From: DAOPZJ01 sp964587625
GTDB taxonomy: Bacteria > Bacillota > Clostridia > Oscillospirales > JAKOTC01
NCBI GenBank assembly: GCA_964587625.1
Contig: CAZPLU010000020.1
Location: 1-44,988, forward strand
Length of the DNA stretch: 44,988 bases
Direction of reading: 5' to 3'
A program made the translations under genes and the position numbers. The notes beneath the pieces were generated by a model, which saw only the letters and a program-made list of their open reading frames with translations, searched no databases and was not told the DNA's origin. Below, piece after piece: positions 1 to 7,066 of this stretch. The first letter of the stretch is position 1. Every line of letters begins with the position of its first letter.

Positions 1-179
1 ATTTTCATGCGTTAATTAACCTTTTGGGTATGAAATTTTTATGAACTATTGACAACGCAAAATTGCAATATTTTCAATTCTGTTTGGGCTTTTTGCGATT
101 TAGGCCGGCTCAAAGACAACAAATACCGATTTTGTCGGCAATTTAGTTATACATTTTTAATAATTATTTTCAAAATCTA

Positions 180-208
180 TTGATATATTACTTTGTATCG
201 TGTATACT
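180..208 (+). promoter_or_regulatory. Predicted sigma-A promoter
   Basis: TTGATA at 180-185 and TATACT at 203-208 are separated by exactly 17 bases, so transcription would start near 215. It lies just upstream of the two miniature overlapping ORFs. The surrounding DNA is AT-rich, so a chance match is possible. Confidence 0.4.
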
Positions 209-349
209 AAGCGACAGAGGCCTATCGCCCAAATTTTTGAAAAGGAGGAATGGGGTATCGGCGGACTGTATAATAGCCATCTGCCCATTGATACATACGA
301 AACAATTTACCAAACAGACAGCCCAAAAGCCGTATACCCGAAATTATGA
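200..349 (+). CDS. Possible small protein, start uncertain
   Basis: An open frame from GTG 200 to TGA 347-349 would give about 49 residues (RQRPIAQIFEKEEW early, ending SPKAVYPKL). The composition looks protein-like. Its stop overlaps the start of the next small ORF in the arrangement ATGA, which is typical of coupled genes. No good ribosome binding site precedes the GTG, and the predicted -10 box overlaps it. The true start may therefore be a later, non-canonical codon, or this may be the tail of a decayed gene. A strong AAAGGAGG lies inside the frame at 241-248 without a well-spaced in-frame ATG. No family is recognised. Confidence 0.28.
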   Translation: MYTKRQRPIAQIFEKEEWGIGGLYNSHLPIDTYETIYQTDSPKAVYPKL

Positions 350-510
350 AATCTGTAACCGTTTTATCTTTGGTGGCGATCCTGCTCATGTTAACCTGCG
401 GAATTTTGATTACCGACACTCTGACAAGAATCCTGACATTTTCAGCCGCCGCGATTTCGATCGCCGCATTGTTGGTCTCGCTGAGAAAAAACAAGAAGAA
501 AAAAAGTTAA
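346..510 (+). CDS. Small membrane protein (54 aa), unknown
   Basis: ATG at 346 to TAA at 508-510 encodes 54 residues. The first two thirds are strongly hydrophobic and read as two transmembrane helices (about residues 4-22 and 30-45), followed by a basic tail RKNKKKKS that fits the positive-inside rule. The start overlaps the stop of the upstream mini-ORF by ATGA, so translation could be coupled. Small two-helix proteins of this kind are often toxin-like, regulatory or accessory subunits, but no family is recognised and no antisense RNA is evident. The hydrophobic/basic organisation argues that it is a real gene. Confidence 0.45.
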   Translation: MKSVTVLSLVAILLMLTCGILITDTLTRILTFSAAAISIAALLVSLRKNKKKKS

Positions 511-550
511 CAACCGTCCCGCTTTCGTTTTACAATGATTGTCTCCTCCT

Positions 551-594
551 CAAAAACCGACTGCCGTCGCTGCATAGAACGACGGCAGTCGGTT
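551..594 (-). terminator. Rho-independent terminator of the methyltransferase gene
   Basis: A perfect 15-bp inverted repeat (555-569 with 580-594, 10-nt loop) is followed on the minus strand by TTTTT (551-555). It sits 13 bases beyond the stop of the minus-strand methyltransferase. It may also block plus-strand transcripts leaving the small ORFs, but no T tract follows on that side. Confidence 0.78.
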
Positions 595-607
595 CGTATA
601 TGGAATC

Positions 608-1405
608 TCATTTTATACCGATGCGCATGCGGTATCCGAAATCCGCTTCGAACTTTTTATCGCCGAACAGCGCGTGAATCGTATCGTTGAACATTTTCAA
701 GTCCTCTTCGATCAAATTGGGTTTCTTTTTCAAAACGCCTTGCAAACTGCCCTGGCTCATGGCGATTCCGATTAAACGGTCGGCACCGCATGATTCGGTG
801 TTGGCAAAAACGAGTTCCCGCGCGTATCGGAAATACCCGCTGTTTTTGATATTTTGCAGGTGCTTGTTTTTATCCCAACGGATAAAACCGTCTTGCAGAT
901 CGGGGTTTTGCCGTTCAATATTTTTAACCGCGTTTGTCAGCGCCGAATAGGCCTTTTCGGCCCGCCAATCGCAAACCGGCGGCCAATCGCAGTCCACCGT
1001 GGCAAATACGCCCCCTTGTTTCAGGATCCGGTCGACTTCTTTTAAAGTGGGTTCGGGATTCATCCAGTGAAACGACTGCGAGCAAATCACGGCATCCGCA
1101 CAGCCGGAATCAAGCCCCGTCTCGTGCGCGAACGCTTTTATAAACGAGGTGCTCTCGTCCGATTTTCGTTTTGCCGCCTCGCGCATATCGTCGTTTGGTT
1201 CGATCCCGATCACGCGCCCGCAGCGGCCTTTCCAGATCAAGGTCGAAAGGCCCGTCCCGCAGCCCAAGTCGATGACCAAATCGGGCTTTTTATGAAGATA
1301 GCGGGTGATGATCTCGACCGGATAAAGCGGCATTTTCGGACGCGCCTGATCATAAGTGTCGGCGAATCCCGAAAATCGGCCGGCGTTTTTTGCGGAAATG
1401 TCCAT
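608..1405 (-). CDS. Class I SAM-dependent methyltransferase
   Basis: A 265-residue protein of the Methyltransf_11 / UbiE-like class. Motif I is DLGCGTG (residues 46-52) with the preceding VI strand, the acidic end of beta-2 is IEPND, and a later motif reads VICSQSFHWM, as in the YcgJ/SmtA-like group of small-molecule methyltransferases. Substrate is not predictable. AAGGAG sits 6-7 bases before the ATG. It lies 118 bp downstream of a MerR-family regulator on the same strand, with only weak hairpins between, so the two may be co-transcribed. That would suggest the enzyme modifies a toxic or signalling small molecule sensed by the regulator (inference). A strong terminator follows. Confidence 0.88.
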   Translation of the reverse strand: MDISAKNAGRFSGFADTYDQARPKMPLYPVEIITRYLHKKPDLVIDLGCGTGLSTLIWKGRCGRVIGIEPNDDMREAAKRKSDESTSFIKAFAHETGLDSGCADAVICSQSFHWMNPEPTLKEVDRILKQGGVFATVDCDWPPVCDWRAEKAYSALTNAVKNIERQNPDLQDGFIRWDKNKHLQNIKNSGYFRYARELVFANTESCGADRLIGIAMSQGSLQGVLKKKPNLIEEDLKMFNDTIHALFGDKKFEADFGYRMRIGIK

Positions 1406-1523
1406 CGTGCGCTCCTTTCATATGTTCAATGATCAGATAAAAATACAGCCGCGATTTGCAGGTGTTTTTTTCATGTGATCCACTGACAAAAAAGATGCTA
1501 TCAGTTTAGCGTAGATTATGTTC

Positions 1524-2483
1524 TTATTTTGAGTGTTTTTCTTTGATACCGATAGGGAAATAATACTCTGCCTGTTGGTATCCCAAAAGGTTTTTATGGG
1601 GCCCGAATGCATTAAACATGACATGGTGCCCGGGACGGTCATCGTACATTAATTTATCGTGTTCAGCAAGCCAATCTATTATGTTGTAATATGCTTTAAC
1701 AGTAATATTGTCATCCCAATCATGAGTGATAGCGGTCGCAAAAAGTCCACCTTCAAATTGGAAAATTTCAAAACCATCGGTATCTTCTTCGCTTACCCAA
1801 TCTTCAATAGCATACCACCATACAGCAGGGCCTTTATCAGGTGGCGCTACATGAACCATAAAATCTCTTGGTGAGAATCTATCTTTTCTCTGCTCGTCAA
1901 GTTTGTTCCAAAGATTTTCAAAGCGTTTCAGCGTTTTATCATCACCGCTTCCGGAAGTAATCATTCTGCATGCAGGTAATTCGACGATTCTGATGTCCGG
2001 TCTTTTTTTGAGCTTCTCCGTCACCTCAAGTAAACGGCTCACGTTTGATGGTTTTCCTATATAATCAATGTTGATCAATTGGGTTTCAATTTCTTTAGCC
2101 TTTTCGTAAAGCATTTTAACATTAGAATCGTTGTTAAAATCTATTTGCTCAATTTGTCGAATAAATCCAAGCACAATTTCTTTCAATTCATGTAAAAGAG
2201 CGACTTCGTCATCAATGTTTTGCACTTTCTTTCCGAGAACATCCAAAACAACATCAGAGCCAGAAGAGCTGAAAATACGTTTTATATCCTTTATGCTGAT
2301 ATTGAGTTTACGTAAAACAAGAATTTGTTCAAGTCTCTTAATGGCGGATTCGTCATATAGCCTGTATGCGTAATCCTCGCTTCTCGTACTGTTAATGAGT
2401 TCCATATCTTCGTAATAACGAAGCGTCCGGGCTGTAATGTCGTACTTGTTTGATACCTCTTGAATTTTAATTAATTCGTTCAT
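1524..2483 (-). CDS. MerR-family regulator with effector-binding domain
   Basis: 319 residues. The N-terminus (about 5-75) is a MerR winged helix: IQEVSNKYDITARTLRYYED, then YRLYDESAIKRLEQI. A coiled-coil dimerisation helix follows (about 80-125). The C-terminal half (about 165-315) looks like a GyrI/BmrR-type ligand-binding domain (EDWVSEEDTDGFEIFQFEGG, ending YYFPI). Such proteins bind promoters with 19-20 bp spacers and untwist them when a ligand binds. The gene's own upstream region contains exactly such a promoter, so autoregulation is likely. Coding DNA is visibly AT-richer than its neighbours, consistent with horizontal acquisition. AGAGAGG precedes the ATG. The likely target besides itself is the methyltransferase downstream. 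Confidence 0.92.
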   Translation of the reverse strand: MNELIKIQEVSNKYDITARTLRYYEDMELINSTRSEDYAYRLYDESAIKRLEQILVLRKLNISIKDIKRIFSSSGSDVVLDVLGKKVQNIDDEVALLHELKEIVLGFIRQIEQIDFNNDSNVKMLYEKAKEIETQLINIDYIGKPSNVSRLLEVTEKLKKRPDIRIVELPACRMITSGSGDDKTLKRFENLWNKLDEQRKDRFSPRDFMVHVAPPDKGPAVWWYAIEDWVSEEDTDGFEIFQFEGGLFATAITHDWDDNITVKAYYNIIDWLAEHDKLMYDDRPGHHVMFNAFGPHKNLLGYQQAEYYFPIGIKEKHSK

Positions 2484-2531
2484 GTCTCGTACCTCTCTTG
2501 TTTTTTAGTAGGCTATTAAGCCTCTATAAAT

Positions 2532-2562
2532 AGAATAACCGCTTCCCCAAAGGAAGAGTCAA
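2532..2562 (-). promoter_or_regulatory. MerR-type promoter/operator (19-bp spacer)
   Basis: On the minus strand TTGACT (2557-2562) and TATTCT (2532-2537) are separated by 19 bases instead of 17. The spacer holds the dyad CTTCC-N5-GGAAG (2542-2556) against the -35 box. This is the hallmark architecture of promoters activated by MerR proteins, and the first gene downstream is a MerR protein. A second, ordinary-looking promoter (TTGCTT 2626-2631, 17-bp spacer, TATAAT 2603-2608) lies upstream on the same strand and could supply basal transcription. Confidence 0.75.
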
Positions 2563-2610
2563 GAGATAAAAAGAAAAAATATAAATGCTTTGCATTTCTA
2601 TTATTATATC

Positions 2611-2651
2611 AAAAACCCGCCGCAAAAGCAATTCCTCACTTTTTCGACAGG
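2611..2651 (-). terminator. Probable terminator of the tRNA-Gln/Pro unit
   Basis: On the minus strand CCTGTCG (2645-2651) can pair with CGGCGGG (2616-2622) using two G-T pairs, followed directly by TTTTT (2611-2615). It begins 11 bases after the tRNA-Pro 3' end. The loop is long (22 nt), so the call is tentative. Confidence 0.38.
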
Positions 2652-2661
2652 TTTCTTCATT

Positions 2662-2738
2662 TGGTCGGAGTGATGTGATTCGAACACACGGCCTCTTGGT
2701 CCCGAACCAAGCGCTCTACCAAACTGAGCCACACCCCG
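2662..2738 (-). tRNA. tRNA-Pro (anticodon CGG)
   Basis: The minus strand folds into a cloverleaf. The acceptor stem is CGGGGTG/CACTCCG, the D arm contains GGCTCAGTTTGGTAGAGC, and the anticodon stem CTTGG/CCAAG holds loop TTCGGGA (anticodon CGG). The T arm carries GTTCGAATC, discriminator A is followed by an encoded CCA (2662-2664). It is the second tRNA after tRNA-Gln in the same transcript. Confidence 0.97.
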
Positions 2739-2817
2739 ATGATTGAACCCGCGTTTTTGACGCAGGTTTTTGCCGGACAAAGAAATTTACATTTTAACGC
2801 TTAGAACAACATATAGT

Positions 2818-2985
2818 TTTGACCGCGGGTATGAAGCTTATGACAACCGCCGTCACCGATGCGCGTATTGTTTGTGGGCGCTGACCACCGCGTTTCCGCA
2901 TCGATTTCGCATAAAAACCCCCGATCATCACGCGTCTTTGACCGCGGGCATGAAGTTTGTGACAACCGTCATCACCGATGCGCGT
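2818..2985. repeat. Duplicated 49-bp spacer sequence between two tRNA genes
   Basis: Two direct copies, 2818-2866 and 2937-2985, have a period of 119 bp and match at 44 of 49 positions; all five differences are transitions. Both start with TTTGACCGCGGG and end with CACCGATGCGCGT. They fill most of the spacer between tRNA-Gln and tRNA-Pro. The rest of 2739-3007 shows no gene. The copies probably mark a past duplication of a tRNA-flanking unit. Confidence 0.7.
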
Positions 2986-3007
2986 TTGTCTGCGGCGACT
3001 CGCCGCT

Positions 3008-3081
3008 TGGCTGCGGAAGAAGGACTTGAACCCTCACAAACAGAGTCAGAGTCTGCCGTGCTACCATTACACAATTCCGCA
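3008..3081 (-). tRNA. tRNA-Gln (anticodon CTG)
   Basis: The cloverleaf on the minus strand has acceptor TGCGGAA/TTCCGCA, a short D arm with GTGTAATGGTAGCAC, and anticodon stem GCAGA/TCTGT holding loop CTCTGAC (anticodon CTG). The T arm has GTTCAAGTC, discriminator G is followed by an encoded CCA (3008-3010). It is first in a tRNA-Gln/tRNA-Pro unit with its own promoter at 3094-3122. Confidence 0.97.
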
Positions 3082-3093
3082 ATGGCAAGGGTC

Positions 3094-3122
3094 ATTTTAT
3101 CACACCGCACCCTCTTTGTCAA
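3094..3122 (-). promoter_or_regulatory. Promoter of the tRNA-Gln/Pro unit
   Basis: On the minus strand TTGACA (3117-3122) and TAAAAT (3094-3099) have a 17-bp spacer. The start point would fall a few bases before the 5' end of mature tRNA-Gln at 3081. Confidence 0.8.
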
Positions 3123-3166
3123 CATCCGCAATCGGTTTTTTTCGGTTTCGCGGCGTTTTGTGCTTG

Positions 3167-3195
3167 TTGCCTTTTGGGGTGAGTTGTGATAAAAT
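3167..3195 (+). promoter_or_regulatory. Promoter upstream of the lipoprotein gene
   Basis: TTGCCT (3167-3172) and TAAAAT (3190-3195) are separated by 17 bases. It is divergent from the tRNA promoter and about 180 bp upstream of the lipoprotein ATG, with a 34-codon ORF in between. Confidence 0.6.
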
Positions 3196-3218
3196 AAAAA
3201 CGGCATAGAGGGGTATTT

Positions 3219-3323
3219 ATGAAGACAGTCCCGCTGAAAAATAAAAAACATCGCGACGCTGTTTTCTTGAACCTGTTGCCTAAGCGTCACCGTATATCGT
3301 CTTTGTCCTGTTCCGTCGGCTGA
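3219..3323 (+). CDS. Possible 34-residue basic leader peptide
   Basis: ATG 3219 to TGA 3321-3323 is preceded by GAGGGG with 5-base spacing and lies about 17 bases after the predicted transcription start. The peptide begins MKTVPLKNKKHRDAVF and is basic. It ends 52 bases before the lipoprotein gene. It could be a leader ORF or a chance frame; nothing in its sequence is recognised. Confidence 0.25.
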   Translation: MKTVPLKNKKHRDAVFLNLLPKRHRISSLSCSVG

Positions 3324-3375
3324 AAGCGCGGAAATAAATCTTCAAACTCTTAACCTGCAAAGGAAGACCATCGCC

Positions 3376-5064
3376 ATGAAAAAAGCGCTCTGTCTCGTGC
3401 TTGTCGCCTTGCTTTTTGCCGGATGCGGATCAATCAGGATACCTGTGAATTCAAGCAACTCATCTTCTTCCGAATCCTCTTCTCAGCCCGCTTATACCCC
3501 GCCGACCGTCTCGCAGACCTTTGAGCGCGACCCGGGCGAATCCGAACTGTTTACCGGCGACTGGGTGGTCAACACCGTTTATACCCGCGAAAAAGTGATC
3601 GCGGGGCGATTCACAGCCGAAACCAACGCCGGGGGCGCGAAGGATTTTGCTTATGATTTTGTAAAAGCGAATTTGGAACCGTTCGGCGTGACCGATATCA
3701 TGGTCGCGGATCTCAGCGTTTCAACACATTTTAATATTGACAGCGGCGTTTTTTATCGGGACGGGGGTGTTTATGTCGGCGAATACCCGATCACCTTTCA
3801 GACGGTCTCGGAAGTCCCGGGGCTTGCCAATCAAATCTTTTCAGAGGATGAAAAGAAATTCGAGTGTCTGTTTTGGATTCAAGTCGTTTTGAAGCAGACG
3901 CCGGGCAACTGCCTTTTGCTCGGTTTTGTGACCAATCAGGATGAACGCATCTCCGACTACGCGCGGCTGCATGAATTCTTATGCGAAGATCCGACATATA
4001 ACCGTGCTTTTTATACGCCGCCCGAGACCTTTGAGTCGCCGGACGCGGTTTCCGTCTCAAAAATCCTCGGGCGCCGCAAAATCTCGGACGCGGTGCCGCT
4101 TGGAAACGGCAATATCGCCATGCTTTTGTATGAACTCGACGAAGATCCCGTCAGCAAGGTGCAGTTTTACCTGAAGATTTTTGAGCCCGATTTCAAAACC
4201 GCCGTCAATGTCGTCAAGCTCTGGAAAGGATATGCGGACGTCGGTTTGGAACGGCTCAACGGCGGGAATATCCTTGTTTGGCAGACGCAGTATATCGTGT
4301 CGGATGACGGCACAGAAAAGATAACTTATTACGAACGCCGCTTTGATGCGAACGGAAAGGAACTGACCTCCGCCGTAAAAGCCGGAAATTATTCGTATCT
4401 TTCCGACCAAACTTATATCCTGCAGGATCAAGGCAGCTTGTACCTGACCGGGAACGGCGGTGATGTCAAACTGCTGATGGCGGGCATCGTCGGCGATGAC
4501 CCCCACGGCATGGACAGCCGCGGATATGCATTTCATAAACGCATTGACGACACTCATTTTACTTATTCATATTGCGGTCATGAATCAGCCGAGGTCAAGG
4601 GTGTTTATGATATTGAGACCGGAAAGGCCGTTGAACTCCCGGTTAAAGGATATTACAACTGCACGCAGGCCTTCGGTGATAAATTTGCCGCCAACACCAC
4701 GATAAATTATGACGGAGATCAATATTATTTGTATCTGTGCGCGATCGGCGCAGAGCCGGCGCTCATAAGCCGCGGCAACGAGAAATCGGACGGTTTTCTG
4801 CCGGTCGCTTTTTCCAAAGACGGCAAATTTTTCGCCTTTGCCGAAAAGACCGGGCTGACAACTTATAACATCACAGTCATCGATACCGTTTATACTTGGA
4901 TTGCCATGCAGGTGACTGTTTTCGGCAAACCAGACGCGCTTGCGATTTCCGGCAGAATGCTGCTGGTTTTCACCGGAAACGACAAGCTCACTTCGGTTGA
5001 ATTCCCCGACTTACCGGCGATATTGCCCGACGACGGGTATCTCAATGACCGGTTGTCAACATAA
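3376..5064 (+). CDS. Lipoprotein of unknown function
   Basis: 562 residues. The start has a basic residue pair, a hydrophobic core and lipobox LLFAGC with the lipidated Cys at residue 17, so it should be anchored to the outer face of the membrane. A Ser-rich linker (SSNSSSSESSSQ) follows. The rest has recurring beta-strand blades with Gly/Asp turns (such as LGNGNIAMLLYELDED and LERLNGGNILVWQTQY), suggesting a beta-propeller-like C-terminal two thirds (inference). No enzyme motif is seen. AAAGGA precedes the ATG. Its stop TAA overlaps a perfect anti-SD complement (5062-5073), and the ThuA-like gene follows after 70 bp without a terminator, so they may share a transcript. Confidence 0.88.
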   Translation: MKKALCLVLVALLFAGCGSIRIPVNSSNSSSSESSSQPAYTPPTVSQTFERDPGESELFTGDWVVNTVYTREKVIAGRFTAETNAGGAKDFAYDFVKANLEPFGVTDIMVADLSVSTHFNIDSGVFYRDGGVYVGEYPITFQTVSEVPGLANQIFSEDEKKFECLFWIQVVLKQTPGNCLLLGFVTNQDERISDYARLHEFLCEDPTYNRAFYTPPETFESPDAVSVSKILGRRKISDAVPLGNGNIAMLLYELDEDPVSKVQFYLKIFEPDFKTAVNVVKLWKGYADVGLERLNGGNILVWQTQYIVSDDGTEKITYYERRFDANGKELTSAVKAGNYSYLSDQTYILQDQGSLYLTGNGGDVKLLMAGIVGDDPHGMDSRGYAFHKRIDDTHFTYSYCGHESAEVKGVYDIETGKAVELPVKGYYNCTQAFGDKFAANTTINYDGDQYYLYLCAIGAEPALISRGNEKSDGFLPVAFSKDGKFFAFAEKTGLTTYNITVIDTVYTWIAMQVTVFGKPDALAISGRMLLVFTGNDKLTSVEFPDLPAILPDDGYLNDRLST

Positions 5065-5134
5065 GGAGGTGATAAAACATAAAAGATTTTCCCTTTAAAC
5101 ATGACTAAAAACATCGGAAAGACAGGTCAACAAC

Positions 5135-5788
5135 ATGAAAGCATTGATTGTGTGGGGCGGCTGGGACGGCCATACCCCGAAAGAGACCGGCGAGGTGTTC
5201 GCCGAAATTTTGCGCGGCGAGGGTTTTGAGGTCACGATCTCGGATACGCTCGACTATTTGGCGGACCTCGACAACCTGCGCACCTTCGACTTATTCGTCC
5301 CCATTTGGACGATGGGCGAGATCGACAGCAAATATTGCGACAATGTCTGCACGGCGGTCGCGGAGGGCATGGGCATCGCGGGCTGCCACGGCGGCATGTG
5401 CGACTCGTTCCGCAACAGCACCGACTGGCAGTTTTTGACCGGCTCGCAATGGATCGCCCACCCCGGCAACGACGGCACGGACTACCGCGTGAACATCGTC
5501 AAGTCGTCCTCCTCCCCGCTGGTCGAGGGCATTGAGGATTTCGACGTCTCCAGCGAACAATATTATATCCACATCGACCCGGCGGTCAACGTGCTGGCGA
5601 CCACAACCTTCCCGACCGCGAACGGCCCTCACGCCACCAACGGATCGGTCGTTGTGCCGGTCGTCTATACGAAACTATGGGGCGAGGGGCGTGTGTTCTA
5701 CAATTCCCTCGGCCACACTTATAAAATCTTCGACATCCCCGAGGCCAGGGAACTGATGCGCCGCGGCTTTTTGTGGGCGACGAGATAA
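5135..5788 (+). CDS. ThuA-like domain protein
   Basis: 217 residues with a class I glutamine amidotransferase-like fold of the ThuA (trehalose utilisation) family. It begins ALIVWGGWDGHTPKETGEVF, continues with VPIWTMGEID and GIAGCHGGMCDSF, has HPGNDG (about residues 109-114), and ends with GEGRVFYNSLGHT, a ThuA hallmark. The biochemical reaction of ThuA proteins is poorly defined; they are repeatedly encoded beside sugar oxidoreductases and 3-keto-glycoside metabolism genes. Here it lies 15 bp before a Gfo/Idh/MocA oxidoreductase, the classic pairing. AGG with 8-base spacing precedes the ATG, a weak site. Confidence 0.9.
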   Translation: MKALIVWGGWDGHTPKETGEVFAEILRGEGFEVTISDTLDYLADLDNLRTFDLFVPIWTMGEIDSKYCDNVCTAVAEGMGIAGCHGGMCDSFRNSTDWQFLTGSQWIAHPGNDGTDYRVNIVKSSSSPLVEGIEDFDVSSEQYYIHIDPAVNVLATTTFPTANGPHATNGSVVVPVVYTKLWGEGRVFYNSLGHTYKIFDIPEARELMRRGFLWATR

Positions 5789-5803
5789 CGGGAGGTCATT
5801 ACT

Positions 5804-6907
5804 ATGAAAAAAGCGAAAATCGGAATATTGGGCTGCGGTAATATCAGCGGCATCTATTTCAAGAACCTGACCCAGACCTTTCAAAATACCGAGATTTATG
5901 CCGCCGCCGACCTGATCCCAGAGGCGGTCAAGGCCAAAGCCGAGGAATTCCATGTCCCGCATATCATGACCTTCGAGCAGATGCTCGGCTGCCCCGAGAT
6001 CGACATCATCCTCAACCTCACGACGCCGCAGGGGCATTACGCGCTCTCGAAAAGGGCGTTGGAGGCGGGAAAGCATGTCTACGTCGAAAAGCCGCTCTCG
6101 CTGACCGTCGAACAGGGCCGCGAACTGGTGGAATTGGCGGAACAGAAAGGGCTGCTGCTCGGCGGCGCGCCCGACACGTTCATGGGCGCGGGCATCCAGA
6201 CCTGCCGCAAATACCTCGACGACGGCGTCATCGGAAAACCCGTCGGCGCGACCGCGTTCATGGTCTGCCACGGGCACGAGAGCTGGCATCCCGGCCCCGA
6301 GTTTTATTATAAGACCGGCGGCGGCCCGATGCTCGACATGGGCCCGTATTACATGACCGCGCTGGTCAACCTGCTCGGCCCTGTCAAAGCGGTCGCGGCG
6401 ATGCAGAACATCACCTTCCCGACCCGCACGATCACGAGCCGGCCGAAATTCGGCACCGTGGTCGACGTCGAGGTGCCGACCCACGTCTCGGGCACGATGC
6501 GGTTTGCAAACGACGCCATCGGCACCGTGATCATGAGCTTCGACGTCTGGGCCAGCCAGTTGCCGCGCATCGAGATTTACGGGACATTGGGCACGATGAT
6601 CGTCCCCGATCCGAACACCTTCGGCGGTCCGGTGCTGATTAAAACCAAAAACTCGCCGGACTTTTTGGAGATGCCGCTGACCCACCCGTACGCCGAAAAC
6701 AGCCGCGGCCTCGGCGTCGCGGACATGGCACAGGCGCTCGAGGACGGCGTAAAAAACCGTGCCAACTGCGCACTTACCAATCATGTACTTGAGATCATGT
6801 GCGGGTTCGGCATCAGCGGCGATACCAACAAGTTCTATAAGCTCAAGTCCGCTTGCAAACGCCCCGCCCCGCTGCCCTGCGACCCGGTGCCGGGCGGTGT
6901 GAAATAG
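5804..6907 (+). CDS. Gfo/Idh/MocA family oxidoreductase
   Basis: 367 residues. An N-terminal Rossmann fold for NAD(P) has GILGCGNISG (7-16) and IYAAADLIPE at the end of beta-2. The family catalytic-lysine motif VEKPLSL has the Lys at 96. The C-terminal alpha/beta substrate domain includes GGGPMLDMGPYYMTAL, with a conserved Asp and Tyr. These cytoplasmic enzymes oxidise or reduce hydroxyls of sugars, inositols or sugar acids; substrate cannot be read from sequence. GGGAGG precedes the ATG at 9-base spacing. Immediate linkage to ThuA suggests oxidation at C3 of glycosides (inference from the common ThuA/Gfo pairing). Confidence 0.94.
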   Translation: MKKAKIGILGCGNISGIYFKNLTQTFQNTEIYAAADLIPEAVKAKAEEFHVPHIMTFEQMLGCPEIDIILNLTTPQGHYALSKRALEAGKHVYVEKPLSLTVEQGRELVELAEQKGLLLGGAPDTFMGAGIQTCRKYLDDGVIGKPVGATAFMVCHGHESWHPGPEFYYKTGGGPMLDMGPYYMTALVNLLGPVKAVAAMQNITFPTRTITSRPKFGTVVDVEVPTHVSGTMRFANDAIGTVIMSFDVWASQLPRIEIYGTLGTMIVPDPNTFGGPVLIKTKNSPDFLEMPLTHPYAENSRGLGVADMAQALEDGVKNRANCALTNHVLEIMCGFGISGDTNKFYKLKSACKRPAPLPCDPVPGGVK

Positions 6908-6920
6908 TTTTCCCCGCCGG

Positions 6921-6970
6921 TTCCGAGATCCTTCGGCTCCGCGCCGAACGGCGCTCCGCTCAGGATGACA
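6921..6970. repeat. Dispersed palindromic repeat of the GTCATCCTGAGCG type
   Basis: Read on the minus strand this begins GTCATCCTGAGCGGAGCGCC and ends GAAGGATCTCGG, with an internal GGCGC/GCGCC palindrome. Repeats with this consensus occur intergenically in many unrelated bacterial genomes and metagenomes and give spurious translations containing CHPERS. Here it lies between the oxidoreductase stop and a strong hairpin. Identification is from memory of the consensus. Confidence 0.55.
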
Positions 6971-6974
6971 ACTC

Positions 6975-7004
6975 AACCCCCCGCGCCGAAAGGCGCGGGG
7001 GGTT
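6975..7004. terminator. Very stable GC hairpin, probable convergent terminator
   Basis: A 13-bp perfect stem (6975-6987 with 6992-7004) is capped by a GAAA tetraloop. The stem is flanked by AA/TT but has no long T tract on either side. It lies between two convergent genes (oxidoreductase and XRE regulator) and probably ends or stabilises both transcripts. The rest of 7005-7066 shows nothing clear. Confidence 0.55.
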
Positions 7005-7066
7005 GGTTACAGCGTGCGGTTTATCTAAAATTTTTACGGCGGAAACGAGCCCCCCACGGTTTGTGT

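Noticed and set aside
222..494. 90-codon minus-strand frame
   Set aside because: It is antisense to the more plausible small membrane protein frame, lacks an SD and has no protein-like motif.
1406..1523. Terminator between the MerR gene and the methyltransferase
   Set aside because: Only weak stems (ACTGA/TCAGT, GCTA/TAGC) are found, without a proper T tract after them.
2818..2985. CRISPR-like repeat
   Set aside because: Only two imperfect copies with a 119-bp period, no further spacers and no cas genes.
5675..6976. 433-codon minus-strand frame opposite the Gfo/Idh gene
   Set aside because: It is a shadow of a GC-rich gene. Its start MSCHPERSAVRRG comes from a dispersed repeat that often gives spurious proteins, and the plus-strand frame has clear family motifs.
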